64,000 bases of DNA from Flammula alnicola (taxonomy: Eukaryota > Basidiomycota > Agaricomycetes > Agaricales > Strophariaceae), in assembly GCA_015499995.1 (NCBI GenBank), contig JADNRV010000032.1:310001-374000 (forward strand), written 5' to 3'. Shown one piece after another: positions 21,591 through 34,159 of the stretch (position 1 is the first letter of the stretch; every line of letters begins with the position of its first letter). Both the position numbers and the translations under genes were made by a program. The notes under the pieces were generated by a model that saw nothing but the letters and a program-made list of their open reading frames with translations, was not told the DNA's origin and did not search any database.

Positions 21591-22578
21591 ACACATCTTG
21601 ATATGTTGCTCGCTATCGAAAGAATACGGTCCTGAGGTCTCCGAGGCGTATTTATATACTCTGGGTCGCGATGCGCGATTCAGATGATCATGCTGAGAGC
21701 ACTTAGATCTACCATGAATCAGATCCTCTTTTCGGCCCGTTGACAAATGCATCCAATCTCTTAGGCCATTTATTTAGACGCGAAGCTCTACATCTTTCTT
21801 AACGTGTACAACTAGCATACGATTTCAGAGGCTAAGCATATAGAACCAGGCCTAATATACATACTCTATAGTAGGGGCGCGTAACTTTTACCAATTGACG
21901 CATCGATTAAATTTGATAGGAACAATAAATTTCTGAGCTTTGGAGAGCTCAAAAGCTACGGTTGCGCCTAGGACACCAAGAATAAGTCATACTTTGAACG
22001 CTGAGTACTGAGTACCATCAATCGTGGACTGGTCAATCTATTAAGAAGAGTGAACTTCCTAAAATGGCATATGTGGCGAACCTTTCACAGACGACGTAGA
22101 CGACGTGATCACTGATCGCTATGATATCCAAGAATGCCTTTCCGAGACTAGTCAATGTCGGAGACCAGCTACTAAATACTCGCTTTCATCAACTTTTTGT
22201 TAACAGGCTAATATACACAGAAAGTCGGAGAAATAAAACGGTAGTCATAACATGTCACTGCTTTTGGAATACGTAAAGAAATATATATCTACATACATAC
22301 ACCGATCCAACCCTGTGAACCCTGTCCCAGCACTATAAGAAAACACCGTCTACATATGCAGACATTTCCACGAGCACGAGCATCCCAGGCGCCTAAATAA
22401 TGCGCCTGCGAACTCGATGGTATACTTGTAGGAGGATAAATCATCTAGCATGTAGAGAAGCAGTTCGTCCGATCACTCTATCATCAGACGAAGTTAATAA
22501 GTCCTAAGTCGCCAAGACTCCTGAATATGGCAGCCTGCCACTGCCATATATAGGTCAGAAGTGTTTTCTTTCTTGATT
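21591..22578. other. Intergenic, AT-rich
   Basis: No gene, repeat or RNA gene that I can support; 3' flank of the transporter on the minus strand. Confidence 0.55.
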
Positions 22579-24566
22579 TTATTTAGTATCGTGGAGCTGT
22601 TCAGCGAAATGAACGTGCCGTCCCGATTTGTCTGGATCTAGAGGGTGTCGAGGTGGCTCTTGGACGTCCTCTTCTGTAGCGTCGGCAGCGTTCAAGAGAC
22701 CCTGTTCCACGTCTGACTCGTCCGTTGGCAAGCGTTGGAGGTTTATAGATTTAGAGGCTTTAGGCACTTCTTGCTCTTTCGTCAACTAATCAGATTAGAC
22801 GTAGAGAGATATATTAGCAAACTCTCATAGAAGTGTTGAAATTGGAGAATATTTGACTCACAGCAACGTATATCGCAGAGCTTATGATCAACAGTGTCCC
22901 GATTACGGAAAGCGCCGTTGGAATGGCTTTGAAGAATATTCTCTCGAGAATCGTGGCAAACACCACCTAAGCACAGGATCAACGTTTGAACGACAAGCGA
23001 TTGGGGATAAAGAAGTACCTGGGTATAGACAGCCATGGACCCCCGACCTGCAGTTTCTCTTTGAAGCCCATAGTCAAAAGGACCTGAAGGGAGTCAGTAA
23101 CGTAATAATGCGCCTTATCCGCGGCATAGTATCGTTACCTGTGCGATAAACCCAAAGATACCTATCATGGCCAATAACGCTAGCCACTCCATGCGAGTAG
23201 GAACGACGAACGGTGCTTTAGTGACAATCATCCTGCGTTGCCGAACGGCACGTCAGTTCGCGTGATCAATGGCCTATCAAAATCGACGATGACTAACCCT
23301 GTAGTTGATACGACCACACATAAGGTGGAGAAGAACATCAACGAGTGCAGTGGATGCGCGCGTTTTCCTATAGCACGAATCGAAGTGTCTGTTTGGTTCG
23401 ATGGATCAGCGATCACCGAGAAGCGATCAAAGAAGCGGAATTAATATTAATTAATACGCACAAGCGCCCGTCGCCCCCAAGACACCGATTAAGGCCACCC
23501 TTTACGCAAAGAGTGTTACTCGAGCAGTTATCAACAGATGAAACGGGAACACACCCAACGGCAATTAGTCGATCTCTGGGAGTACCCTTCTCCGCGCTCT
23601 CCATAGGGGTCGATATTCCATCGCCTGGGACGTGCATGTTCCCGAAGAGGGCCGTAGGCCGGGCGATAAGGACGACGCCGACAAGACTGATGACTTTCGG
23701 AAAGGTGAGCGGGCAAATAATGTTTTGGAGGGTTGGAGACTCACATCCTGCCAAGGCTTCTTTCCGCGTAAAATTCTCGCCTAGAAGGAGGGATCCAGCG
23801 ATAGCGGTGCACATGGGCGCAAGGAATGTCAAGACAGTGGCATCGGACAAGGAGAGATATTGTAATGAATAATATATCCCGAAAAGACCGAAGAATCTGG
23901 ATAATATCTCTCAACATCTGTGATATTGAAAAGGCACACAGAGATGCTTACCCGATGAAACCTCGGAAGACCAACAACAGCCGTACGCCTTTAGGTCCTA
24001 GAATTGGGTCTGGGACGCCCATCCACAGCCTGGTACATATCCGATTAGCTCGATACACACGAAGAGGTGTCGTATGCTTACATGTAGGTTATCGAGCACA
24101 TATAGGTTATGCCCTATAACTGGGTTAAAATGAAGCAAATAGAAAATCTGCACTGCGGGCACACACCATGCGTACAGCAATGAGCTTGACAAAGTATTCA
24201 CATTCGTCAGCAAACAGGGCAACAGTGGGCCGAACGCAAACGGACACACACCTCCAGAGTGGACACAGGTGGATCAATCCCATTCAGCTTCTTCACCGCG
24301 ACGTTCATCAACGAGAAAAAGGCCTGGGAGGCCGCGACGAGCAGGAGGCCGGTGTTATTCTTGATAATGCCCTTCGCACTGGCCAGCAGGGTCCGTATCT
24401 TCCCATTACCGCCCTCGTCGTCGTGTGAAGCAAATTCTACTTCGTGTTCGTACACGCTGCCATTTTGCAGTGCCGACGGGGGACCATTGGGCAGCACAGG
24501 AGTATGAGGGATAGCGAAATCCGCAAACTCGGGCGTCAGTGCCGTGTACGCATTCCTCGACGACAT
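22579..24566 (-). CDS. EamA/DMT-family (SLC35G-like) transporter, one apparent 1-nt deletion
   Basis: Twelve exons: complement(22579..22785, 22862..22966, 23019..23083, 23139..23232, 23298..23388, 23462..23499, 23555..23693, 23745..23896, 23952..24029, 24082..24113, 24167..24184, 24252..24566). Total 1334 nt, or 1335 (444 aa) with one base restored. The acidic N-terminal cytosolic stretch is followed by about ten membrane helices in two EamA halves. Landmarks are SQAFFSLMNVAVKKL, GVPDPILGPKGVRLLL, SLSDATVLTFLAP, GENFTRKEALAG, GVVLIARPTALFG and GSMAVYTQVVFATILERI. The frame slips near 23058-23064 (aaagagaaact; an aaaa run restores GFKRETAGRG). It includes 18-nt and 32-nt exons. The family exports or exchanges small metabolites; substrate unknown. 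Confidence 0.85.
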
Positions 24567-26455
24567 CGAAGTGGAGGATAAAGGCACAAGCACCGCAACG
24601 AGGCCTTTCTGCCGTGAGATCACACAATCCATCATTTTTTCTAGACTCGCGGCAATCAATTATCACACCCCTACATAGACGGTGTTCCTCGGACCGGCGC
24701 CGATCAGTACTCCAATGGCAAGCACCGCACGGCGCAATAATGGTAATCCACCAGCAACCTTCACCGACATCCTCCAAGAAACTTCTGCTTACTGCTTTCA
24801 CACTGCCTGCTCGCTGCCACGCGAACGATCGGAACGCCTCTCGAATATACTCTCTTCATCCTGTCGACGGTGTCCTCGAAAACGTGCAGGGACGAACCAG
24901 TTTGTCTACTTGTTGTCAACCTGCCCTCGAACTTGCACAACTGAATGGCATTGGCGGCCACTCCGTCATAATCTGTCAGAGGCTAGAGCGAATCGAAGCT
25001 GGAGTTGGAAACAATGCACCAACCATGCTTTGAATGAGGGCTTAATGCTTTTGCTAGAATCATCTTTACCAGTGACTAGTGATCTTTGGCAAGGCGTCCT
25101 CGTAATGGGACTAATGCATGGACATGTACGTGAACTCTGAACGCTTTGTCGGGATTTCCTAGTGACGACATCCAGCTGACAGTCCACGGCAGAACATTTC
25201 TTCGAGCAAGGACGACAGCCCATCAGTGCATCACACGTCGAGTCTACCTATGATAATGCCAATTGAATAATGACACTCCCGACGGACCCGCAAATATCTG
25301 AAAATCCCGCCCATCTCGCCAAGGAACTGTATCCAGGCAGATAATCTTTAGGTTATCATCAAGATGTGAATTATCGACGTATTCAACTCAACTCAACTCG
25401 ACCGGTATGTCTCCTCAGCGAGCGAACTCGATGCCAGACTCATGTTCATCAAACCGAAACAGAGCTAGTCACATATACTTCACTGCGCGCTCCGGACTTG
25501 CGGGTGCCCACGAGTATTCCAGACTCGACGCGGCATGCAATGCGAACACGATTACATTCGAGGCTAACTCGAACGAGAGGTGTTGCCAAATGCATCTGGC
25601 CGAACTCGGGAAAAAATAATGTCCAAGGCGCTTATCAGTATTGTCAAATCTGAATCCAATAGATTTCAAAGTTGCAAATGGGCCTCTACCTGCCATTTAT
25701 ACATATGCATGCGCAAGTTTGCAACTGGATGTCCTCCTCCTCCGATCGGAAACCTAATCTCGATGGAGTTGAAGTGTACTGTAGCTACTAGAAAGCTATC
25801 GACAATCCAGGCCCATTGATGCACGACTCGGACGGAGGATGCAAGTAGGTAGACAACAAGTGCATCCGATCCGCGAGGTCGAATCTCGCTCTCGCTCTCA
25901 CCCTCCTCAGTCATCGTCATCGTCGTCATCATCATTGACGTGCAAATGACATGGATTGGCTTGAATGAAGTCGGAGCCGGGAGCTCGGAGGTTGAACGGC
26001 GGATCGGAGGATCGGAGGTGCGGTGGGTTATGCGAATCGCGATAATCGAGCAGTGGCACCGGCTCTCATTGCAGCTCATCGGGATGGCCAATCGGAGGGA
26101 GTGGTGGTTGAACCATTGGCTGTTTTAAGTATCACCGCACCAACCAATGATCTTGGACATGACCATCATGATCAACGCATTGAACGTTGTCCGCGTCAAA
26201 CTCTAACCAATCCAAAATGCCAGAACGTAACGTAACATCCCCGACAATGCCGAACATTCGACTTGAGCTTGAACTCTATGTAGAAGCGTCGGCTATCGAT
26301 ATACTTAATATCATTGATTGGTTCATCGAAGGGTTGGCTGATCAGTTGATCAGCCGCGATGGGCAGTACTTGCCCAATGCGCGCACCATGCCTTTATGGT
26401 GTTATTATTTATATAAACAATACAGTTACTTATAATCACAAGGCCTATGTAGGAA
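24567..26455. other. Intergenic, about 1.9 kb, no supported gene
   Basis: Plus-strand open stretches at 24539-25140 overlap the transporter 5' end and lack motifs. The remainder has short scattered frames only. Confidence 0.5.
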
Positions 26456-28000
26456 GCAATAGGACATACATCGGTCTGTGATCAAACCAATCAACAATCC
26501 GCGTTAGTGCGTTATGATTCGGATACAATAGAATTAATCGTCATTAGAGCCTCCGTAAACGCGCCGCGCGTAGCTGCCTGGCCTGGCCAATAGCATCCAC
26601 GACTTGCATATGCGTGTGTGGGGGGGTGATAGCGATCCACACCACTCAACCAACTGTAACCGCGGGGAGCTCGACTCAGGCTCTCGAGTAGTCAGACTGC
26701 ACGCGGCGTGCCTGAAGTCGGTTTGTTCGAATTCTGCCTGCTGGAATTGGAGTATTTAGTTATTCCTCGCGTGCACGCGGCACACCACCCACCGTCTCTA
26801 ACCCATCACGAGGCCACGCGTGAGTACGTACGTAGCTGCCCTTGAAGCTTGATCAGTCAACATTCGGCCAGCAGAGGCGCGTGCGTGCGTGCGTGCGCCG
26901 TGCCCGAGGTCGGTTTGTTACATAGGCTCGAGAGTCGAGAACAAGTACTGAAGTGCGCACGAGCGAGGGAGCGGGCGGGCGTCGAGGACGGGACGGGACG
27001 CGGAGGTGAGCCTGGCGGGGGTGTAGGTTTCGCCGTTCGTTCATCCTTGCAAGCGCGAGCCCAAGCTTCCTTCGAGGCGAGCGGGAGTTGTGTACTTGGT
27101 TGGGTAACGTGCCCATGGGCCATCAGGCTACTTGGCGCTGTCGTGCGCGCGATGTCCGGCTCGAGCCTGGATAGTAGGTACTTACTAGCAGGCAGGCAGG
27201 CAGGCATTCAGATAATTTCTATTGGGGGGTTGAAGATGGGGAGTTCAAGTTGAGACATTGATAACTTGTTGAACTAGATTCCGAAACAATAGGACATTGC
27301 AATTGGTCTGTGATCAAACCAATCAACAATTCACGTTAGTGCGTTAGTGCGTTATGACTCGGATAGAATAGCATTAGAGCCTCCGTAAACGCGCCGCGCG
27401 TAGCTGCCTGGCCTGGCCAATAGCATCCACGACTTATTCATATGCGTATGCGTGTGGGGGTGGGGGTGATAGCGATCCTCCACACCACGCAACCAATTGT
27501 AACCGCGGGGCGCTCGACTCTGAACGCGTGCCTGAAGTCGGTTTGCGCTGCCTGCAGCTGGAATTGGAATTGGAGTACTAGTTATTCCTCGCGCGCACTT
27601 AATGACTAACCTTGACTAACGCATTACGACTCACGAGGCTTCACGAGGCCACGCGTATGTTCGAGTACTTAGCCAGTAGCGTGCCCTTGATCGGGTTCAA
27701 TCAACATTCCTCCGGACGCGCGCCCCAGCAGAGGCGCGCCCCAACAGAGCGTGCATGAGGTCGGTTTGTTATATAGGCTCTGAGTCGTCCCACTGGCCGC
27801 GAGCGCGGGATGATGGGCTGCGAAGCGAATCGACTTCAAGTGATTTACGCGAGGAAATATATGGACGCATCGGGGATATGGGCGCGTCGGCGATATGTCA
27901 CATACGCGTCGGGGAAAGGGAAAGGGCGCGGTCGCGGTCCTTCAGGCTGTTTTTGAGGCGAGTCGGTGAGCAGTTCCGGGTAACAGGTTTGTGTTTGTAA
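26456..28000. repeat. Imperfect tandem duplication, unit about 830 bp
   Basis: Unit 1 starts near 26456 and unit 2 near 27287. Both contain, in order, gtctgtgatcaaaccaatca, a nearly exact stretch cctccgtaaacgcgccgcgc with flanks, gatagcgatcc, gtaaccgcgggg, cctgaagtcggtttg and agcagaggcgcg. GC-rich with short gcgt repeats (26881-26897). The open frames across it are by-products of GC content and are not conserved between units. Confidence 0.85.
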
Positions 28001-28554
28001 ATGGTAAATGAGTGTGTTGGAACTGCTGCCCTTGGCATTTGAACGTGGCCGGTATCGACTAGCTGGTAATAGTATGATGACGCTGCATTGTCAAGGTTCG
28101 AAGCCGCGGAGAGTCGACCATGCGCTTAAGGCTAGAGGATTCACGAACGGCGGATTCGGATTCGGACTCGGGATTTGCAGAGTCAGCCTTTGGGGGGTTT
28201 CCATACTACAGTAGACTATTTAGTCGACGCGTCTTTACAACCAGTTTATTTAAGCTCGATGTCAGTCTATGAGCGGGCGTGTCGGCCGTGGGTTGGCTGG
28301 GATGCATATATAGACGGGGGGTTATACCGAGGTCTGCCCTCGGATGTCGATGTCGATGTCGACAAGTCGATGCATATGGCACACTTGGGAATTGGGATGG
28401 GATGTTGGCACGGGGTTGTACTGTAGTTATTTTATGTCTGTGGTTTAACTTCCCTGATAACTCGGATGTGGCTCGTCGGATACATAGGCGTTGTTAGGGA
28501 TTATGCTGGCAGTAGTTTTGTTTTGTGGTCTACCTACCGGCGGCCGTGTGGCCG

Positions 28555-28860
28555 GTGAGAGCAGCACTGAAGTGTGGGCATCGAAGACGGGACTCGGAGG
28601 TGAGGCGGAGGTGTAGGTTTCGTTCGTCCAAGCTCGGGCCCAAGCTTCCTGCGAATTCGAGACGGCGAGCGGGAGTTGTGTACCCACGAGGCTAACACTC
28701 TCGGTCACCTTTCGACTTTCAAGGGAAGCTGTTTCGTACCAGGGATGCGTTTGCTCGACGTCCAAACTGGCAGGCATTCAAATAATTCCATCACAGGTCG
28801 GGTGGGTCGAGTTGAGTTGAGACATCGATACTTATCGAACTAAATACCATCGACGGAGAG
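28555..28860. repeat. Partial third copy of the tandem unit
   Basis: Resembles 26985-27290: cggaggtgag, ggtgtaggtttcg, gagcgggagttgtgtac, ggcaggcattca.ataat and gttgagacat occur in the same order. It stops where the foldback element starts. Confidence 0.65.
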
Positions 28861-28869
28861 AACAGTTGA

Positions 28870-30054
28870 CACGGCGGACATTCAACTGTCAAGTCGGCCG
28901 ACCGGTTGTCCTGTTAAGTCATACAGAGGTTACCGGCAAGTCATAACCTGTCATGACACAGGTTGACTTGCCGGTCACAGTGGCCGATGTCACGCTCTTT
29001 CTTTTTTTTAATGTTCTCGCCTTATATTCTGTGTATTTAATAGTACTCATGCGTCGTGTTTATTCGAATTCATTCCCTCACTATCAATCTACGTATTGTC
29101 TTCGCCACTATTTGAATTCACTTTAATCTAATGTTAGCAACTAACAAACATACAAGAAGTACAGAAACTTCCTGCCAAATGTCAGAACGCAAACGCTCGA
29201 CGGAAAATGTTTTTGAATTCCAATTGTTGTAGCGTTGTGGTTGAGAAATAAGCTCTACTCAAGTGACTGCGAGAAAGTTTAGCAAGTGACTGCGAGAAAG
29301 TTTAGAAGACTGAAAAAAACCTGTACATTTTGTGTTTTTCAAACCTACTGCACCCATTCAAATGTATCTCATAGCAAATTTGAGAAGACAGAAACATGAA
29401 CAACCCCGAGAAGTGCTCGTGAAAGCTGCTCAGACTGCTATTGCAAAATTGAGGCACGTTCTACCCGACAGCGGTGCATTTTTGATCTGGTAAGTACTCT
29501 TAATTTTCCATCTCTTTTAAACAGGTATCATTGAATGCTTATTTGTTCAAACTCTAGCGCACCCATCCACGAAGCCGACAATCACTTAACTGCGCGCGTC
29601 TTCGAAGGGGTAGGCGATGGCGCTTATGTAGGCGGCGTACATTTACGTATATCTCGACGACCGCGATCCTACGTTCGAAGCAAAACAAGAACTCGATGAT
29701 CATTGATGGCGACGTCAAGTTTAGTAAACGTTTGCGTTCTGACATTTGGCAGGAAGTTTCTGTACTTCTTGTATGTTTGTTAGTTGCTAACATTAGATTA
29801 AAGTGAATTCAAATAGTGGCGAAGACAATACGTAGATTGATAGTGAGGGAATGAATTCGAATAAACACGACGCATGAGTACTATTAAATACACAGAATAT
29901 AAGGCGAGAACATTAAAAAAAAGAAAGAGCGTGACATCGGCCACTGTGACCGGCAAGTCAACCTGTGTCATGACAGGTTATGACTTGCCGGTAACCTCTG
30001 TATGACTTAACAGGACAACCGGTCGGCCGACTTGACAGTTGAATGTCCGCCGTG
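28870..30054. mobile_element. Foldback transposon with 326-bp inverted repeats (1185 bp)
   Basis: The arms 28870-29195 and 29729-30054 are the same length and, as far as I can read, perfectly complementary. The termini are cacggcggacattcaactgt and its complement. Both sides are flanked by tga (28867-28869 and 30055-30057), a possible 3-bp target duplication. With the CAC termini this would fit a CACTA/CMC-type non-autonomous element, but that class call is tentative. Each arm also contains its own hairpin (accggcaagtca...tgacttgccggt). The 533-bp centre has a 22-bp direct repeat (29259 and 29281 area) and no convincing gene. Identical arms imply recent insertion or conversion. Confidence 0.9.
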
Positions 30055-30057
30055 TGA

Positions 30058-30752
30058 GCTTGGGATGTAAGGAATCTGGCCTCCCATGTATTTACTTGTG
30101 TCGACGGTCGACTTCGTAGATCAGGCCAGACACCGTCTAGATCCTGTGTAAATGTATATAAACACGAAGCCGGGTTGCTATCAGTGATCGAGGGTGGCTC
30201 GTAGCAAGACAAGACGTTTGGCGCTAAGGCGGGTGTGGCTAAATTTAGGGGTTGGGTTCAAGTTGGATGTATAGAGGAATGTAGATAGCTTACTCTTGAG
30301 GGAGATGTTATGCAGCGAGGTGGACTTGCAGCAGCTGCGCGGATAACGTTGATGCATTACCCAAGTATGATTGACATGATGACAGAACTCTTGTGGGTCC
30401 ACGACCTTGCACGGGCCGGTCAAACATAGCTACGGGATGGCGACGAGACAATGTGGCAGACAGACAGGAGTGTAGGAGCGGCAGGCGCTAATTATCGGAT
30501 GAAGAATTAGCAGACACGTGAGGATGAGTAAGTGGGGAATTCAGGGAAGGCGGCGGTTCCGATGTGTGGTGTGGTGAGCCAAGTCGGAGTGGAGTGGGTC
30601 GGTTGGTCCGCGGCGTGAATGATGTTGCCGTGGCAGTGCAAAAGGGAGGGTCAGGTGCGGGCCGAGAGTGGCCGAGGGGGGTTGTAAAGGGCTTTCAACT
30701 AAAAGTCCACAGAGAACCCCCCCTCCCTTCCCATCATCCACCCAGCAGCAGC
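30058..30752. other. Intergenic / promoter region of the Sfp1-like gene
   Basis: No gene seen. Open frames here overlap the 5' leader of the downstream gene. No clear TATA box. Confidence 0.5.
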
Positions 30753-33700
30753 ATGATCGCTCATTCGCAGCCCATAGCCCTCCCCTCCTCCTCGAATCCA
30801 CCCAACCAGGACTACCATATGCGTGGTCCTGGGTCGTATACGGGGTCGTCGGAGGGCACATTCAATCCTGCCTCATTCACCCGACACTTCCTCGGCTCGC
30901 CCATCTCATGGCGCGCAGGTTCTTGGGGCATGCACAGTAATCGCTTTCCCGCTGGTTCCCCTACAGCTCAGCTCCTCAACAGCATAGAGTAGGTTGTCTG
31001 TCTGTGTTTCTTGTATCTTGACCTCACATGTCTCTCAGCTTGAATGATTATCGCAGTGGCAAGACCCCCTCGTCGATCGAGAGCGATTCCATTATGAATG
31101 CCCTCAATGTCTTTGAGCGTGAAGGAGAACTCGTAAGCCTGCTTCTCTCTCTATAATCCACCGTCTCATGGTGTCTAGTGCCGCAATTACACCTGCTGTG
31201 GGCTCCATCTCAACGACCTCCACGCCCTCCTCGAGCACTTTGAGGAAGTCCACATCGTCGTCCTCGATCCCACCTCCGCCCAGCCCCAAGCCCACATCCA
31301 GATCCCCTTTAACCCCACAATACACGATAATGACCCTCCATACCACCGCCAGCAGCAACAGCCGCACCCACAACAGCAGCTCCAACAGCACCCGCAGCAT
31401 CCATATGCCACCCTCTTCGACCCTGACGACATGGAGCTCGACATCGATCTCGACAACAACCCCCCTCCGCCGCCCCCGCCATCCTCGCGCCAGTCCAGCG
31501 CCAGGTCCTCACCGTCCTCTTGTGCCCCGTCGCCCCCCGATACCCCCATCTCCACCCCGCTCTCAGCGTACCCATCCCCACACCCCTTCGTCCCGCACCA
31601 CCTCCCACACATCGGCTACCCACACCACTCGCCGTACATCTCCCAGCCCCCTCTCCTCTATCCACGACCGCATCGACCTACGACCCCTCCACCGCCGCCT
31701 CTACCCGCCAAAACTCGCCTACGCTGCCAAACACCACGACGACAACCCAACACAGACCGAACCTCAACCTCAACCTGACGCCCGGCGGCGGCTTCCCACG
31801 GCCCACGCCCCTGCCGACGCACCACCACCAGCTGCTGACCCACCCGGAAGAGGCGTTCAACGCGTATGCGCGCTTCGCCTCGGACTACTCGTCGTGCATG
31901 CCTGGGGCGCAGTTCAACGGCGCGACGGTGGACGAGGCGAGTGCGGTGCTCGGTGGCGTCGGCGCGTGGCCGGTCCAGCAGCTGCAGCAGCAGGGCGGGT
32001 GCGTGCCGCCCGCGTTGTTGTTTGCTAGTGCCGCTAGTGTGGGTGGAGGAGGGAGTGGGGGTGATGAGAGGGGGCGGGCGAGGTCGGGCGAGGTGAAGGG
32101 GTTGGGCAAGGGTGCGGCGGCGGCGGCGATGCCTGGTGCGATCGCCAAGGCGCATTCGACGCCTCTCGCTATGCCGTCTGCTTCTCATTTACCGTCTTCC
32201 TCCTCCGTTACCACCACCAATGCCAATGCCAACGCCAACGCCGCCAACGCCAACGCATCATCCCAAGCAGCCACCCTCCCACGCCCCGCGTCCTCGCTGC
32301 TCATGTCCAAGCCCTTCCGCTGCCCCAAGCCCAACTGCAACAAGTCGTACAAGCAGGCGAATGGGCTCAAGTATCATATGACGCATGGGAGCTGCAATTT
32401 CGCGCCGCCGAAGGATTTGGAGCATGTTAAGGATTTGTTGGAGAGGAAGAGGAGGGAGAGGGAGGGGTTGGTTAATGGGGGTGGTGCGGGTGGTTCGCCG
32501 CAACCGGGCCAAGGCCAAGGACAGGGGCAGGGGTTGACGAGGAGCGCGAGTTTGGGCAGTGTGCCGACTGCGTCGTCGTCGGTAACAGGAGGCGGCGCAG
32601 GTGCAGGAGGAGCTGGTGCACACGCGCACATGAACACCCACACCCCACACACCCGCACGCCCCTCTCGCACTCGCACTCCCACGCGCACCCCGCCACCAC
32701 GCCCTCCACCCCTCCACCCCCTCCACGCCCTCCCCCTCCACCCCCCAGCCCGGCACGCCCCTCTCCCCTACGACCATCCTCTCCCTCACGTACAGCGACC
32801 TGTCCAACATCTCCGAGTCGGACCTGCGCGAGGTCGAGCGCGAGGCGGAGAGGAGACTGAGGCCCTTTGCGTGCGGGGTGGGGGAGTGTACGAGAAGGTA
32901 TAAGAATATGAATGGGTTGAGGTATCATTATCAGCATTCGGGGGACCATGGGGGGGTGGGGCTCGCGTTGCTTGCGAGTGGGCAGCATGAGTGTTTGGGG
33001 AGGCGGGGTGGGGGGGTGGAGGGGTGGTGGTGGTGGTGGTGGATTGGGAGGGGGGTCGGGGCACATAGGAGGAGGGGCAGGACATGTAGGGGCCGGAGGA
33101 CAGGGTGGAGGACACATGGTAGGGGGTAAAGGCAGCGTTAGTGTTCCTGTGAGCCGCGCGGGGAGCGTGAGCGTTGCGAGCAGTCGCGTTGGGACGCCGC
33201 AGCCCCAGCCCCAGCCGCAGCAGGTGCCCGTTGGCTCTGGCAATCAGGCGAGTGGGATATCGATCGGCATGGTTGGTTATGGCGGCTACCCACCACACCC
33301 GCACGCACACCCACACGGCCTCGGACTTGGAGGAGGACGAGGAGGAGGAGGAGGAGGCATAAAGACGACGGCGATCACGCCGACGACGGCGCCGCCCGTG
33401 CAGGTGCAGGCGCAGGCGTTCGTCGTCCGGCCGGCGTCGGCGTTGTCTGGTGCGTCGTCGGGGGGCCATTCGAGTGGTGGGGGCGGCCAGGGCCATTCGA
33501 GGACGAGCTCGGGGGAGGGGGGAAGGGTGCAGAGTCCGCAGCCTCAGGGGCAGTATGCGACCCAGCAGCAGCAGATGGCGGCGGCGGTTGCGTATCATCA
33601 TTACGCTGCTGCCCAGCAGGCGCAGGTTCAAGCGCAGGTTCAGCAGCAGCAAGCGCAACAGCAGCAGCAGGTTCAGCACCAACAGCATGCCCAACAGCAG

Positions 33701-34159
33701 CAGGAGGAGATGCAGAGACAGAGGCAGCAGCAGCAGTATGCGGCGCAGGTCCAGGCTCAAGCTCAGCAGGTGCAACCACAGTATGCGACGCAGCAGCAGG
33801 CCCAACAACAGCACCAGCAGGCCCAGCAGCAGCAGCAGCAAGGCAATGCGTACGCCCCGCTGGACATGGAGGCGCTTGGGATGATGGACTATGGACTGTC
33901 CTCGGGGTTGTCGTCGGGGCTGTTTGGCGAGGAGGATAATATTGCGGGAAGTGGCAGTGTGGGTGGTGGTACGAGTCCGGTGGTGGAAGGTGCTGGGAGC
34001 GACGGAGGGTTGGAGCAGCTTGGAGGGTTAGTAGAGCAACAGCAACAGGAGATGGAGATGGAGATGGACCCAGCGCAGGCGGCGGCGATGTATGCGCGGC
34101 AGCAGCATCAGCAGCATGCTGCCGCCGCCGTGTCGGGTGGTGGGGGGATGGATATGTGA
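30753..34159 (+). CDS. Sfp1-like C2H2 zinc-finger regulator, three frame breaks in homopolymers
   Basis: Exons 30753..30988, 31039..31132 and 31179..34159. A first finger-like segment (CRNYTCCGLHLNDLHALLEH) opens exon 3. Two typical fingers follow: KPFRCPKPNCNKSYKQANGL at about 32310 and RPFACGVGECTRRYKNMNGL at about 32860, each followed by YH and a closing His. The paired fingers with NGLKYH/NGLRYH...HSGDHG resemble fungal Sfp1, which controls ribosome-biogenesis genes. Between and after them are Pro-, Gly- and Gln-rich stretches, with poly-Q and QAQVQ repeats at about 33560-33840. The frame shifts at a C run 31647-31651, a C run 32709-32712 and G runs about 33005-33024. An intron (gt at 31634 to an ag near 31754) could mimic the first break, but it would delete ordinary coding sequence. 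Family likely; exact orthology not proven. Confidence 0.72.

Noticed and set aside
22880..25140. Possible CRISPR-like or other short regular repeats
   Set aside because: None found with regular spacing anywhere in the window; a eukaryotic nuclear locus would not be expected to hold one.
26849..27253. Open frames on both strands in the tandem repeat
   Set aside because: Not conserved between repeat units; chance frames in GC-rich DNA.
31634..31757. Possible intron explaining the first frame change in the Sfp1-like gene
   Set aside because: It would remove a stretch that reads as normal coding sequence (TYDPSTAASTRQNSPTLP); a one-base loss in the C run 31647-31651 explains the change more simply, though cDNA would be needed to exclude it.
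32374..33243. 289-aa and 351-aa minus-strand frames (32374-33841)
   Set aside because: Antisense to the GC-rich Sfp1-like gene; proline/leucine runs come from G- and C-rich repeats on the other strand.
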